This document shows, in pieces, positions 44,065-53,561 of a stretch of DNA of 64,000 bases. The DNA lies in NCBI RefSeq assembly GCF_018474025.1, contig NZ_JAHCTA010000012.1, positions 1 to 64,000 of the forward strand, read 5' to 3'. The first letter of the stretch is position 1; each line of letters starts with the position of its first letter. A model generated the notes under the pieces. It was not told the DNA's origin. It saw only the letters and a program-made list of their open reading frames with translations, and did not search any database. The translations under genes were made by a program, and so were the position numbers. This stretch comes from Alteromonas oceanisediminis (GTDB taxonomy: Bacteria > Pseudomonadota > Gammaproteobacteria > Enterobacterales > Alteromonadaceae).

Positions 44065-45360
44065 TTAAAACACGCTAAATAAAGCAATAGCCATGATAAC
44101 GCCAATCATCGGGATCACTACCGTCAATGCGGCAAGGGGCCAATACGCCGCCTGATGAGTCTCGCCACAAATAGCGCGAATGGTCGTCACAACATAGCCG
44201 TTATGCGGTAGCGAGTCGAGAGCACCCGAAGAAATTGACACAATGCGGTGTAATTCCTCTGGGTCGACGCCTTGATCGATATAATGCGGGCCAACGAGCG
44301 GCAATGCGATCGCTTGCCCACCCGATGCTGATCCCGTCAGCCCCGCAATAACGCTGACGGCAATTGCAGCACCAATCAATTCGTTGCCGGGTATTTGGGT
44401 CATCACCTCAACGGTTTGTTGAAAAGCGGTGGTTGATTTGGCGATAGCACCAAACCCAACAACGGCGGCCGTGTTCCCAATGGCCAACAGTGCTCCCGTG
44501 GTGCCGAGGTTAACCGCCTGCGGTAAGTTGTGGAAGTGTTTAAAATTTATTGCCATTAACGTGAGCACACCGCCCCCTAAGGCAACAATGAGCGCGAGTT
44601 GTGCCAGTGATTCATGTAGCGTAAAGGATAATACCAACACCACCATGAGCGGAATGATACCGGTGACAGGGTGGGGATATTCACGCTCAGGGATCTTCGG
44701 ATCGGTGTCACGCGCTTCAAACCTTTCGCCCTCGGCAACAGCTTTGCCAATCATTCGCTTCAGCCACCAATAGCCGAATGTTGCCATAAAAATAGCAACG
44801 ACAAGGCTGACTTCCCAGCCTGCAAACGGGGATGTACCTAGGTATTTTATGGGGATCCAGTTCTGAATTTCCGGTGAGCCCGCCGAGGTCATCGTAAAAG
44901 TGACCGAGCCAAATGCTAATGTGGCGGGAATGAAACGGCGCGGCAAATTGGCGTCTTTAAACAGACTGATCGCCATCGGATAGACCGAAAATGCAACGAT
45001 GAATACGCTTACGCCACCGTAAGTGAGTATCGCACACGCGATAACTACTGCTAACACGGCTTGTTGGTAGCCTAATTTATTGATTATCCAGCGGGCAACT
45101 GAATCCGCAGCGCCGGTGTCTTCCATAAATTTACCGAACAAAGCGCCGAGTAAAAACATAAAAAACCAACTTGCGATAAAGCCTGTAAAGCCTTGCATGT
45201 AGGTGGTTACAAAATTACTGTCGCCTAAAAAAACGGGTAGACCACTGGTTAGTGCAACGATAAGTGCACATAAAGGCGCAGCGATAAATAAATTCATTCC
45301 GCGAATGGTGAGGATAATCAGTAGTGCAAGACCGCCAATCAAACCGAATAAACTGAGCAT
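44065..45360 (-). CDS. GntP-family permease, probably for 3-hydroxybutyrate
   Basis: 431 residues, about twelve membrane helices, inner membrane. The family is known from gluconate permeases (GntP) and from D-beta-hydroxybutyrate permeases. SAGSPEIQNWIPIKYLGTSP and the C-terminal LDSLPHNGYVVTTIRAICGE are conserved in the hydroxybutyrate group. First gene of the operon that continues with the MetX-like hydrolase, the depolymerase-like protein and 3-hydroxybutyrate dehydrogenase. It is divergent from a TonB-dependent receptor with a 203-bp gap. Confidence 0.88.
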   Translation of the reverse strand: MLSLFGLIGGLALLIILTIRGMNLFIAAPLCALIVALTSGLPVFLGDSNFVTTYMQGFTGFIASWFFMFLLGALFGKFMEDTGAADSVARWIINKLGYQQAVLAVVIACAILTYGGVSVFIVAFSVYPMAISLFKDANLPRRFIPATLAFGSVTFTMTSAGSPEIQNWIPIKYLGTSPFAGWEVSLVVAIFMATFGYWWLKRMIGKAVAEGERFEARDTDPKIPEREYPHPVTGIIPLMVVLVLSFTLHESLAQLALIVALGGGVLTLMAINFKHFHNLPQAVNLGTTGALLAIGNTAAVVGFGAIAKSTTAFQQTVEVMTQIPGNELIGAAIAVSVIAGLTGSASGGQAIALPLVGPHYIDQGVDPEELHRIVSISSGALDSLPHNGYVVTTIRAICGETHQAAYWPLAALTVVIPMIGVIMAIALFSVF

Positions 45361-45563
45361 AATGGTTTCCTATTGAGTGCTGTGACCGCAGCCTCTTGAA
45401 AACGATGGACATTGTGTCTGCTAAACATTTTATTGCCCATAGTACCATCGTACTACATACGTTAACGTCAGTTTCACATACATTTAACACCAGACCGCAG
45501 CCCTGTATCAGCAGCAGCATGTAACAACGATTAATAGAATGATGACAAACAAGGGACACAACC

Positions 45564-47879
45564 ATGCAAACTCAACCCAATAAAATAACGAATTCACGTT
45601 GCTTTAGCCGAAGTGCCTGCGCCGTAGCAATTGCAACCGCAATGTGCTCTGCGCCGGTATTCGCTCAGCAGACCGGCGACACAGAGCCCGCTGCGGAGAG
45701 AAAGCTTGAGCGGATTGAAGTCACCGCGCGTAAAACTGTTGAATCATTACAGGAAGTTCCGGTAGCGATCACTTCGCTGGGTGAGCAAGAACTCGCTGAA
45801 AAAGGCATCTCGGTGCTGACCGAACTGCAGCAGTTTTCCCCGAATACCACACTACAAACCAGCCGTGGAACAAACTCAACGCTAACGGCGTTTATTCGTG
45901 GGTTGGGGCAGCAGGACCCGCTGTGGGGATATGAGCCAGGTGTTGGTATTTACATTGATGATGTTTACTTAGCGCGTCCGCAAGGTGCCGTACTTGATTT
46001 GCTTGACGTTCAACGTATTGAAGTATTGCGTGGACCACAAGGCACCTTATACGGTAAAAACACGATTGGCGGCGCGGTTAAGTACGTCACTAAAGAGATG
46101 ACGGGTGATACTTCGTTAACGGTTCAAGGAACAGTCGGTAGTTATTCGCAGAAAGACTTGAAAGTGACGGGGCAATTGCCAGTCATTGACGACACGTTAT
46201 TCATTGGTTTTGGCTATGCGGATTTGAGTCGCGACGGATTTGGTACTTTCTTGCAATCAGCACTACCGGATCAAGATCTGGAAAACTACAACAAGGATTT
46301 GTGGGCGGCGCGTTTGTCGGTTGAGTTACACCCCGCTGATGACTTGTTTATTCGTGTAGGCTGGGACAAAACCAAAGATACGTCAAATGCTAAAGGCGGC
46401 TATCGTCTTATGCCAAGTCTACTAACCGATGCGCCTGTGCCGGATAGCGTGTTTGATTCCTACACCAGTTTGCCGACATTCAATGAAGTGACACTAGAAG
46501 GGCTGAGCTGGCTGATCCGCTATGATGTTAGCGACAATTTAGAGCTTAAATATATCGGCTCAGATCGGGAAAGCTATTCACCTACCAATATTGACTTTGA
46601 CAACACGGCGTTAGACATTTTCGATGTACCTGCTGAATACGATGACAGCAATACCACCCACGAGGTACAAGCGAATTATGACAATGGCAATTGGTCTGTT
46701 GTCAGCGGTGTGTATCTTTATGACGGCGAGTCGTGCGGAAACTTCGATGCGATTTTAGGGTTTTTGGGCCGCGAAGCGTTTGGTACGCCAGGCTTAACCC
46801 GTGAAGTCAGCGGTTGCAATAACAGCGATAGCTGGGCGGTGTATTCACAAGCCAGCTTTAACTTAACCGATCAGCTTTCCATGTCGATAGGCGCGCGTTA
46901 CACCGATGAAGAGAAACAAGCGACGGTAAATAATGGGCTGATTTTCGACAACGTTTATCCCTCCACTGGTTGGATACCGGGTTATGTTCGACCTGCTGGG
47001 GATTTGGTTCCTCAGGTACTTGGCACTGATACCGATGGCGACGGTGTACTTGATGCGCCAGCCGTTGACAGTTGGTCGCGCTTCACGCCACGTGTAGGAA
47101 TCGAATATCAAGTCAACAGAGACTTAATGTTTTACGCCAGCTACTCACAGGGTTTCAAATCCGGTACGTTTAACCCGCGCGCTTCAACGCAGGAGCCCGG
47201 TGTTAAGCCAGAGGTTGTTGACTCTTATGAAGTGGGCATGAAGAGTGATTGGGGCTCGAATTTCCGTGCCAACGTCACCTTGTTTGCCTATGACCATTCT
47301 GACCGTCAGTACATCGGCGTAGAAGGCAATAGTGATGATCCAACCGCATTGCAACAGCGCTTGCGCAATGCTGCGGAAACCTCAGCCGAGGGGATCGAAA
47401 CCGAATTCACTTACATTGCAACAGACGATCTAACCTTTGGCCTATCAGCGGGCTATATCGACTTTGAGATCAAGCGCAACGACGCCATACCGCCGCTAAT
47501 TGGTTTATCCAACACGCCTGAGTTTACCTATAACTTTTCGGCAAACTACATATTGGAAACGGGTATCGGTGATATTGTCTTCAATGCGAATTACTACTAT
47601 CGCGACGACTATCTCATCTTTGAAACCAGTGACCTTATTCAGCAGGAAGGCTACGGGCTGGTTAATGTCAGCGCCAGTTGGGAAAGTATGGACGGTAGCT
47701 GGTTTGCCAGCTTACACGGCAAAAACCTGACCGATAAAGAGTATGTCATTGGCGGTTACGATTTTGTCACGCAAAATGAAGATGGGACGCTTGGCCCGGG
47801 CCTAGGTGGTGATACGACACTGATTGGCTACTACGGTGACCCGCGTACAGTTCATTTAACCGTCGGATATCGGTTTTAA
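45564..47879 (+). CDS. TonB-dependent outer membrane receptor
   Basis: 771 residues. It has a signal peptide ending near VFAQQ (residue about 34), a plug domain (KLERIEVTARKTVESLQEVP, then RIEVLRGPQGTLYGKNTIGG) and a beta-barrel with a closing VHLTVGYRF terminal strand. The TonB box IEVTA is clear. Such receptors take up iron complexes or carbohydrates/oligomers. Its divergent position to the 3-hydroxybutyrate operon suggests uptake of hydroxyalkanoate oligomers or polymer fragments, which is inference. Followed by a strong terminator. Confidence 0.93.
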   Translation: MQTQPNKITNSRCFSRSACAVAIATAMCSAPVFAQQTGDTEPAAERKLERIEVTARKTVESLQEVPVAITSLGEQELAEKGISVLTELQQFSPNTTLQTSRGTNSTLTAFIRGLGQQDPLWGYEPGVGIYIDDVYLARPQGAVLDLLDVQRIEVLRGPQGTLYGKNTIGGAVKYVTKEMTGDTSLTVQGTVGSYSQKDLKVTGQLPVIDDTLFIGFGYADLSRDGFGTFLQSALPDQDLENYNKDLWAARLSVELHPADDLFIRVGWDKTKDTSNAKGGYRLMPSLLTDAPVPDSVFDSYTSLPTFNEVTLEGLSWLIRYDVSDNLELKYIGSDRESYSPTNIDFDNTALDIFDVPAEYDDSNTTHEVQANYDNGNWSVVSGVYLYDGESCGNFDAILGFLGREAFGTPGLTREVSGCNNSDSWAVYSQASFNLTDQLSMSIGARYTDEEKQATVNNGLIFDNVYPSTGWIPGYVRPAGDLVPQVLGTDTDGDGVLDAPAVDSWSRFTPRVGIEYQVNRDLMFYASYSQGFKSGTFNPRASTQEPGVKPEVVDSYEVGMKSDWGSNFRANVTLFAYDHSDRQYIGVEGNSDDPTALQQRLRNAAETSAEGIETEFTYIATDDLTFGLSAGYIDFEIKRNDAIPPLIGLSNTPEFTYNFSANYILETGIGDIVFNANYYYRDDYLIFETSDLIQQEGYGLVNVSASWESMDGSWFASLHGKNLTDKEYVIGGYDFVTQNEDGTLGPGLGGDTTLIGYYGDPRTVHLTVGYRF

Positions 47880-47909
47880 GTTTTCAAACTAGCTTCATGT
47901 GTGTACCTT

Positions 47910-47931
47910 GGCGGCTTCGGCCGCCTTTTTT
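47910..47931 (+). terminator. Rho-independent terminator behind the TonB receptor gene
   Basis: GGCGGC-TTCG-GCCGCC (47910-47925), a perfect stem with a stable UUCG tetraloop, followed by six T. It ends 16 bp before the CrbR-like start at 47947, so that gene needs its own promoter or readthrough. Confidence 0.95.
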
Positions 47932-47946
47932 GTGATAACATTTCCC

Positions 47947-48618
47947 ATGATGACAACGCATATTCAGACACCTTTTAAAACCAACGTTCTCATTGCAGAC
48001 GACCATCCGCTCTTCAGAGCGGCGATGCGCCGTGCACTGCATGATGTGATAGATGGAGAAATACTTGAAGTGGATGCGTTTCAGGGCGCGCGTTTGCAAT
48101 TGCAAGAAAATCAAGACATTGAACTGGTATTTCTTGATTTATCGATGCCCGGCAATGAGGGGCTCACGGGTTTAACGCAGCTACGCAACGAGTTCCCAAA
48201 TACGTTAGTGGTGATTGTTTCTGCGCAGGACGAGGCGGGGCTTATCCGTCGTGCAATGACACTCGGCAGCAGTGGCTACATACCGAAATCAACGCCATTA
48301 CCACAAATTGTAGAGGCAGTTAAAACCGTTCTTAATGGTGAAAACTGGTTGCCTAGCGACATAGTACTTGATGTTGCGGAAACACAAGAGGACCAGTTTT
48401 TAGCCAAACTAGCTCAGCTGACTCCCCATCAATTCACGGTATTAAAACTGATCGCTAATGGATTACTGAATAAACAGATTGCGCATGAACTGAGCATCTC
48501 TGAGTCCACCGTCAAACAACATGTTTCCGCCGTACTCAAAAAACTGAATGTGATCAATCGCACGCAGGCAAGTGTTATGTTTAGACAGATCATGAACACA
48601 GAGCCAACCGCTAAATAA
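47947..48618 (+). CDS. LuxR/NarL-type response regulator, CrbR-like
   Basis: 223 residues from ATG 47947; an in-frame upstream start would lie inside the terminator. The receiver domain has ADDH (17-20) and the phosphoacceptor Asp64 in VFLDLSMPG. The C-terminal HTH (about 155-215; QFTVLKLIANGLLNKQIAHE, ESTVKQHVSAVLKKL) is of LuxR/NarL type. In Vibrio cholerae CrbR acts with the symporter-kinase CrbS to control acetate use. The CrbS-like gene lies close by on the other strand (49183-52572), so this is its likely partner. Confidence 0.88.
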   Translation: MMTTHIQTPFKTNVLIADDHPLFRAAMRRALHDVIDGEILEVDAFQGARLQLQENQDIELVFLDLSMPGNEGLTGLTQLRNEFPNTLVVIVSAQDEAGLIRRAMTLGSSGYIPKSTPLPQIVEAVKTVLNGENWLPSDIVLDVAETQEDQFLAKLAQLTPHQFTVLKLIANGLLNKQIAHELSISESTVKQHVSAVLKKLNVINRTQASVMFRQIMNTEPTAK

Positions 48619-48662
48619 ACCCTTTTTTGTCCGGTAGCGTATTGATTTTTAACCAATACCGG

Positions 48663-49175
48663 ATGTCTCTTATGTCGCAACCATTTTCATGCTCTATCAG
48701 TCACAATGTTATGCGGATCCGCTTTCTGTCAAATTGGGATCATCGGCGTGACTACGCTGCTATGTATAATGCGACAGGGCACATTGCAAAAACTGCATTC
48801 AGGCAACAACAATGGGCACTGTGGGTAGACTGGAACAACTGGTTGATACAAATTCCTGAAGAAGAGCGCATTTGTTTGCGCACCATTCAGCGCCATATTG
48901 CGGCAGGGCTGAGTCACATTGTTCATGTGACTCAGCACAACCCTGTTACCGAGTGGCAGCTAAATAACGTGGCAAGTCAGCACAACACCATTGAAGCGAA
49001 GCTGGTGGAAAAAGACGGGCAAGCGATTAAATGGTTGTGTAGTAAGGGGTATGATCCTGAGTGTATTGCGGTCGACATCAAACCCGAGTGGTTGTTGGCT
49101 ACGGATGGATTTAACAACGAATTGACCTCACTGGGACTCGACCCAAAACTGTTCTCCGCTGACCACAACAAATAG
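48663..49175 (+). CDS. SpoIIAA/STAS-like protein between CrbR- and CrbS-like genes
   Basis: 170 residues from ATG 48663. Earlier frames start with an in-frame TTG without a ribosome binding site. Soluble, no signal peptide. The alternation of strands and helices (SISHNVMRIRFLSNWDHRRD, then GHIAKTAFRQQQWALWVDWN, IQIPEEERICLRTIQRHIAA, and LVEKDGQAIKWL) resembles SpoIIAA/STAS-like proteins and the gene at 6552-6974. No function is known. Its position suggests a regulator or anti-anti-sigma-like partner of the two-component system, which is inference. Confidence 0.7.
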   Translation: MSLMSQPFSCSISHNVMRIRFLSNWDHRRDYAAMYNATGHIAKTAFRQQQWALWVDWNNWLIQIPEEERICLRTIQRHIAAGLSHIVHVTQHNPVTEWQLNNVASQHNTIEAKLVEKDGQAIKWLCSKGYDPECIAVDIKPEWLLATDGFNNELTSLGLDPKLFSADHNK

Positions 49176-49182
49176 CGTCGGC

Positions 49183-52100
49183 TTAGGGCCGATTCTGTAG
49201 TAACTGCTTTAACATTCTCTTCAGGGCAGCTGGTTTCACCGGTTTAGGCAGATAGCGTAGCCCCGCATTTAAGGCTAGTTCTCGGATGGAATCATCTCGA
49301 TTAGCCGTGGTTAAAATACCCGGTACGGTTTTTTTCCAGAGGCGAGTCGCCTGAATAACCGCTTCCGTTCCTGTTTCGTCACCATTGAGATGGAAGTCGA
49401 CCAACATAACGTCAGGTGCAGTTGGACATACCTGCTCAATATGAGCGTATCCATCAGTCACCAGCACGGTGGCTCCCCATTGTGCGAGCAGCGCCGACAT
49501 TGCCGCCTGGATCTGTGTGTCATTTTCAATGAGCAAAACACGCTGCTCATGCAGAAATGCTTCCTCAGTCCAATCGATACGAGGCTCGTGTTGCACCGAG
49601 TGACTGATGAAAGAAGCGTTTGGCATGGCGGCGGTGGGAACGGTGATGGTAAAACACGTACCACGACCAAACTCTGAACGCATGTCCACGTTGTGATCCA
49701 ACAGGGTTGCCATGCGATCAACAATCGTCAGACCCAGACCCAAACCTAGTGCTTTAGCGTGAGGGTTGACCTGATGAAATTCATCGAAAATAGCGCGTTG
49801 CTGCGAGGGCTCGATACCAATACCATTGTCAGCCACTACGATGCGTGCAGCGTCACTTTGCGGTGTGCGACGCATTCCAATCAACACTTTTGCCCCGCCT
49901 TGATCTTTTGCGTAGCGAATGGCATTAGACAGCAAGTTTTGCAGAATCCGACGCAAGAGTTTTTTGTCTGAATGCAGCACTATTTGGCTGGGCACATAGC
50001 GGATTTCAACCTGTTTTTGCTGGGCGATAACGCTGAATTCGGTCAGTAAAGATCGCATTAAATCGTTAAAACTAAACTGTCCGCGATTGGGCTGCAACAC
50101 GCCCGATTCCAGTTTCGTCATGTCTAGCAATGTATTTAAAAGCGACTCTGCACTGTTTAGCGATTGCTCTATACCTTGACTGATATCGCGAATAGCGGGG
50201 TCGATAGCGCTACTGTTAGCGCGCTGAGTTAACATCGAAGCATACAGTACCGCGGCATTAAAAGGTTGCAACAAGTCATGTCCGGCAGCGGCTAAAAACT
50301 TTGTTTTACTGACGTTGGCGCGATCGGCGGCATCCCGTGCCTTCTCTAACTGCTGCGTACGTTGTGTGACGCGGTTTTCAAGATCGGTTTTCGCCAGCCT
50401 GAGTTCATCCTGAATACGAATATAGTCACTGATATCGCTGTAGGTCGTCACATATCCGCCATTGGGCAACGGGCTGCCGTTGATTTCAATTGTCTTGTGG
50501 TCAGATTGCTTGCGCACATATTTGTATTCACTGCCGTGGCGCATATAGCTAATACGTTTCTCAATTTCAGCATCAATATCATCGACATCACCAAAAAGTC
50601 CGCGTTGGGCATTCGCGTACAAGATGCTGCGTATTGGCAGACCCACTTTGATAAAGTCGCTAGGGTAGTCGAACATCTCGATATATCGGTCATTCCATGC
50701 CAACAACGTGAGGTCACGGTCAAGCACACTGATCCCCTGTTGAATGTGCTGTACTGATGACTGCAAAACTTCGTGATTAAACTGTAAGGTTTGTGATGTC
50801 AGCTCAGCCAGTTCGACGCGTTCAGCCGTTGAGGTGCGGTCTGTAGTGGCGATGGTAGAGAGTAAAATCCGCGCACCTGCGTTGCCGACCTGCGCGGCCA
50901 GCAGTTGTTCGCAACGCGATACCATCGAACCACTGGCAATGGCGGTCTGTGAACTATGACCCACCTGGCTGGCAATATCTTCATACTGCGAGGCAGGGAG
51001 TACGCGTTGCAGCAACGCCAATAAATCGGCAACCTTCACCATCATCAGGGGGAAGCTGTCATCCTCTGACAGTGGGCGATTCTGCGTGTTTTTGATCAGC
51101 AATGAGATACCGAAATGTACCGCAAAGTTGATGGCTAAGCTGGAAACAAAGCCCAGACCGAGGGTTTGGTCCGTGGGTGTTGGCGCGAAATAATAGGTCG
51201 CGGTAATGCTTGGCCACAATAGCCAGCTGAACCAGCAGATGCCGCCAGCGAGAATACCCAACCACGCTGCCAGTGGGTGAGAACGACCCCAGTACAGAGA
51301 GATCACGATGGCAGGCATTAACTGGGCCAGTAACGCGATGGCGATGGTACCGCTTTGAACCAGCGGTGTAGATTGGCTGATGTTTACATGATAGGCATAG
51401 GCGAGCGACAACACGACCAGTACCGTTAAGCGTCGAATCGTTAAGATTTGCGCAGTGGGCATGGGCTTCTGGCCAGTGGTGGCCAAGGTGAAACGCAACC
51501 AAATTGGGGTCACAAGGTTGTTGGAAATCATAATCCCCAGTGCCAACGTGGCCACGATCACCATTGACGTTGCTGCGCTGATACCGCCGATAAATGCAAT
51601 CACGGATACCGCGCTATTTTGCTGCGCGATCGGTATGGCTAATGCAAAACTGTCTGATGAGAACTGGGCCGGGTCAAGTTGCATTTTCCCCGCTAAGGCG
51701 ATGGGCAGAATAAATACTGTCATCACCAGTAAGTAGAGTGGAAATGCCCATCGAGCGGTGCGCAACTCGCGCTCGCCATTATTCTCGACAAACGTGATAT
51801 GGAACTGCCGAGGTAAACAAAATGCGGCACACACGCCTAATAGAATGTGGCAGACGTACACCCACCATGCGCTATGGGTGGTCAACACTTCACGTGCGAG
51901 CGGGTGCTCAGTCGCTGAAACGATCAAATCCAGAGGGCCGCCATACAGATAAAAACACACATACACACCAACGCTGACAATACCAATAAGCTTGAGCACA
52001 GATTCAAAAGCGATGCTGGTCATTAGCCCAGGATGCTTTTCGGTCAGGCTCAATGTACGCGTACCAAACAAGATGGCGAACAGTGCCATCAAGCCAGCAA

Positions 52101-52572
52101 CATACAATCCAATACCTGCAGTTTGTGGCGTGTTTTCACTGGATATTAAGGTTAACGACAACGTAATGGCGTCGAGTTGCAGTGCGATATAGGGCACGAC
52201 ACCAACAAAACAAATCAGCGTGACCAGCACGCCGAGCCCAAAACGATTCTGATACCGTGAGCCAATAAAGTCCGCGAGTGAGCTGATTTGTTGCGTTTGG
52301 CAATACTTTGCGATTTTGAGCAGTACACTGAAGGCCAGAACAAACACCAAAATCATGCCGATATAGGTGGGAACAAACGCCCAACCGTATTGTGCCGCTT
52401 GCGTGGTGGTGCCAAAAAATGCCCAGGATGTGCAGTGTACGCCCAGTGCCAGACTGTAAATAAGGGGGTGTTGCTGATGTTCAGATTTACGTCGGTCTGC
52501 CCAAAATGCGATAGCAAATAAAATAATCAGGTAGACCGCGATAATGGCAGACACCGTCCATAAATTAAACAT
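49183..52572 (-). CDS. Sodium:solute symporter-hybrid histidine kinase fusion, CrbS-like
   Basis: 1129 residues. The N-terminal SSS-type symporter domain has about thirteen membrane helices (to about residue 500). A PAS-like segment follows (about 605-720; LQSSVQHIQQGISVLDRDLT). The histidine kinase domain has His765 in AAAGHDLLQPFNAA, the N-box ILQNLLSNAIRYAKD and GIGIEPSQQRAIFDEF. The C-terminal receiver domain has Asp1059 in VMLVDFHLN. This is the CrbS/NahK architecture. In V. cholerae CrbS-CrbR activates acetyl-CoA synthetase. Here the pair is next to the 3-hydroxybutyrate operon. Confidence 0.92.
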   Translation of the reverse strand: MFNLWTVSAIIAVYLIILFAIAFWADRRKSEHQQHPLIYSLALGVHCTSWAFFGTTTQAAQYGWAFVPTYIGMILVFVLAFSVLLKIAKYCQTQQISSLADFIGSRYQNRFGLGVLVTLICFVGVVPYIALQLDAITLSLTLISSENTPQTAGIGLYVAGLMALFAILFGTRTLSLTEKHPGLMTSIAFESVLKLIGIVSVGVYVCFYLYGGPLDLIVSATEHPLAREVLTTHSAWWVYVCHILLGVCAAFCLPRQFHITFVENNGERELRTARWAFPLYLLVMTVFILPIALAGKMQLDPAQFSSDSFALAIPIAQQNSAVSVIAFIGGISAATSMVIVATLALGIMISNNLVTPIWLRFTLATTGQKPMPTAQILTIRRLTVLVVLSLAYAYHVNISQSTPLVQSGTIAIALLAQLMPAIVISLYWGRSHPLAAWLGILAGGICWFSWLLWPSITATYYFAPTPTDQTLGLGFVSSLAINFAVHFGISLLIKNTQNRPLSEDDSFPLMMVKVADLLALLQRVLPASQYEDIASQVGHSSQTAIASGSMVSRCEQLLAAQVGNAGARILLSTIATTDRTSTAERVELAELTSQTLQFNHEVLQSSVQHIQQGISVLDRDLTLLAWNDRYIEMFDYPSDFIKVGLPIRSILYANAQRGLFGDVDDIDAEIEKRISYMRHGSEYKYVRKQSDHKTIEINGSPLPNGGYVTTYSDISDYIRIQDELRLAKTDLENRVTQRTQQLEKARDAADRANVSKTKFLAAAGHDLLQPFNAAVLYASMLTQRANSSAIDPAIRDISQGIEQSLNSAESLLNTLLDMTKLESGVLQPNRGQFSFNDLMRSLLTEFSVIAQQKQVEIRYVPSQIVLHSDKKLLRRILQNLLSNAIRYAKDQGGAKVLIGMRRTPQSDAARIVVADNGIGIEPSQQRAIFDEFHQVNPHAKALGLGLGLTIVDRMATLLDHNVDMRSEFGRGTCFTITVPTAAMPNASFISHSVQHEPRIDWTEEAFLHEQRVLLIENDTQIQAAMSALLAQWGATVLVTDGYAHIEQVCPTAPDVMLVDFHLNGDETGTEAVIQATRLWKKTVPGILTTANRDDSIRELALNAGLRYLPKPVKPAALKRMLKQLLQNRP

Positions 52573-52737
52573 AGCCGATTTCTAAACGCTTACTATGCAC
52601 AAACATTAACACAGTCAATTCTCCAATGTCCTTGATATTCAGCGATTTTTACCCTGTTTTCATGCGGTCGTTAAGACAGGTTATGCTTTATCGCATCAGC
52701 AAATCTAAAAAATATCCGTAAAAGTCGTGTGGATACC

Positions 52738-52764
52738 CTTGATCCGTTCCTAACCAACCCCATA
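52738..52764 (+). promoter_or_regulatory. Heat-shock (sigma-32-type) promoter of grpE-dnaK
   Basis: CTTGAT (52738-52743) and CCCCATAA (52758-52765) are separated by 14 bp. This fits the sigma-32 consensus CTTGAAA - N13-15 - CCCCATNT closely. It lies about 50 bp before the grpE start. Confidence 0.88.
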
Positions 52765-52814
52765 AATGCCAGCAGCAAATCGGGTTACATAGACACAAAC
52801 TATTGGAGGGCTGC

Positions 52815-53462
52815 ATGAGCGACCACCGCGACGTGCAAAATCAAAATGAGTCTCAGGCGAATGATGACGCTGAGCTTGAACAAAACGCAAACACCGAAGA
52901 GTTCGCCGAAGGCGCATCAGCAGATGCTGCACCTGCTGAGGGTGAGCTGGAATCTTCCGAAGCGGTGATCGCCGCACTGGAGGGTGAATTGGCCGCTGCA
53001 CAAGCGACGATAGAAGGCCAGAAAGAAGGTGTACTGCGAGCGCGCGCTGAAATGGAAAATGCAAAACGTCGCGCAGAGGGCGAGGTAGAGAAAGCGCGCA
53101 AGTTTGCGCTTGAGCGGTTTGCCGGTGAGCTTTTGCCCGTCGTGGATAACCTAGAGCGCGCATTGCAGGTGGCTGACGCCGAAAACGACGCGGTAAAGCC
53201 GCTTCTGGAAGGTGTTGAGTTAACCATGAAGTCGTTTATGACGACAATCAGCAAGTTTGGAATGGAGCTTATCGATCCGCAAGGTGAGAGCTTCAATCCT
53301 GAACTGCATCAGGCGATGTCAATGCAGGAGTCTGCAGACGTTGAGCCGAACACCGTGATTGCGGTGATGCAGAAAGGTTATCAATTGAACGGTCGACTTT
53401 TACGCCCCGCCATGGTGATGGTGTCGCGTGCCCCGGAAGGCGGCGTGGATACGCAAGCCTAG
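52815..53462 (+). CDS. grpE: Nucleotide exchange factor GrpE
   Basis: 215 residues from ATG 52815 ([12 protein letters not shown]), preceded by GGAGGG. It exchanges ADP for ATP on DnaK. The N-terminus is an acidic disordered tail, then a long coiled coil (about 50-110; [20 protein letters not shown]), and a beta-rich head with [10 protein letters not shown] and [20 protein letters not shown]. First gene of the grpE-dnaK-dnaJ cluster. In E. coli grpE stands apart from dnaKJ, so this arrangement is of the other gammaproteobacterial type. Confidence 0.97.
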   Translation: MSDHRDVQNQNESQANDDAELEQNANTEEFAEGASADAAPAEGELESSEAVIAALEGELAAAQATIEGQKEGVLRARAEMENAKRRAEGEVEKARKFALERFAGELLPVVDNLERALQVADAENDAVKPLLEGVELTMKSFMTTISKFGMELIDPQGESFNPELHQAMSMQESADVEPNTVIAVMQKGYQLNGRLLRPAMVMVSRAPEGGVDTQA

Positions 53463-53496
53463 TCGCTTCAATTGAAACAATTTACGTGGTGGTGTG

Positions 53497-53520
53497 TTGA
53501 ATTTAATGACAAAGCCCCCA
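53497..53520 (+). promoter_or_regulatory. Possible second heat-shock promoter before dnaK
   Basis: TTGAAT (53497-53502) and CCCCCA (53515-53520) resemble sigma-32 elements with about 12-14 bp spacing. They lie 41 bp before dnaK in the 99-bp grpE-dnaK gap. Weaker than the site before grpE. Confidence 0.5.
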
Positions 53521-53561
53521 CAACTAACGCAGGTATTTGAAACAGTTTTTGGAGACACGCA

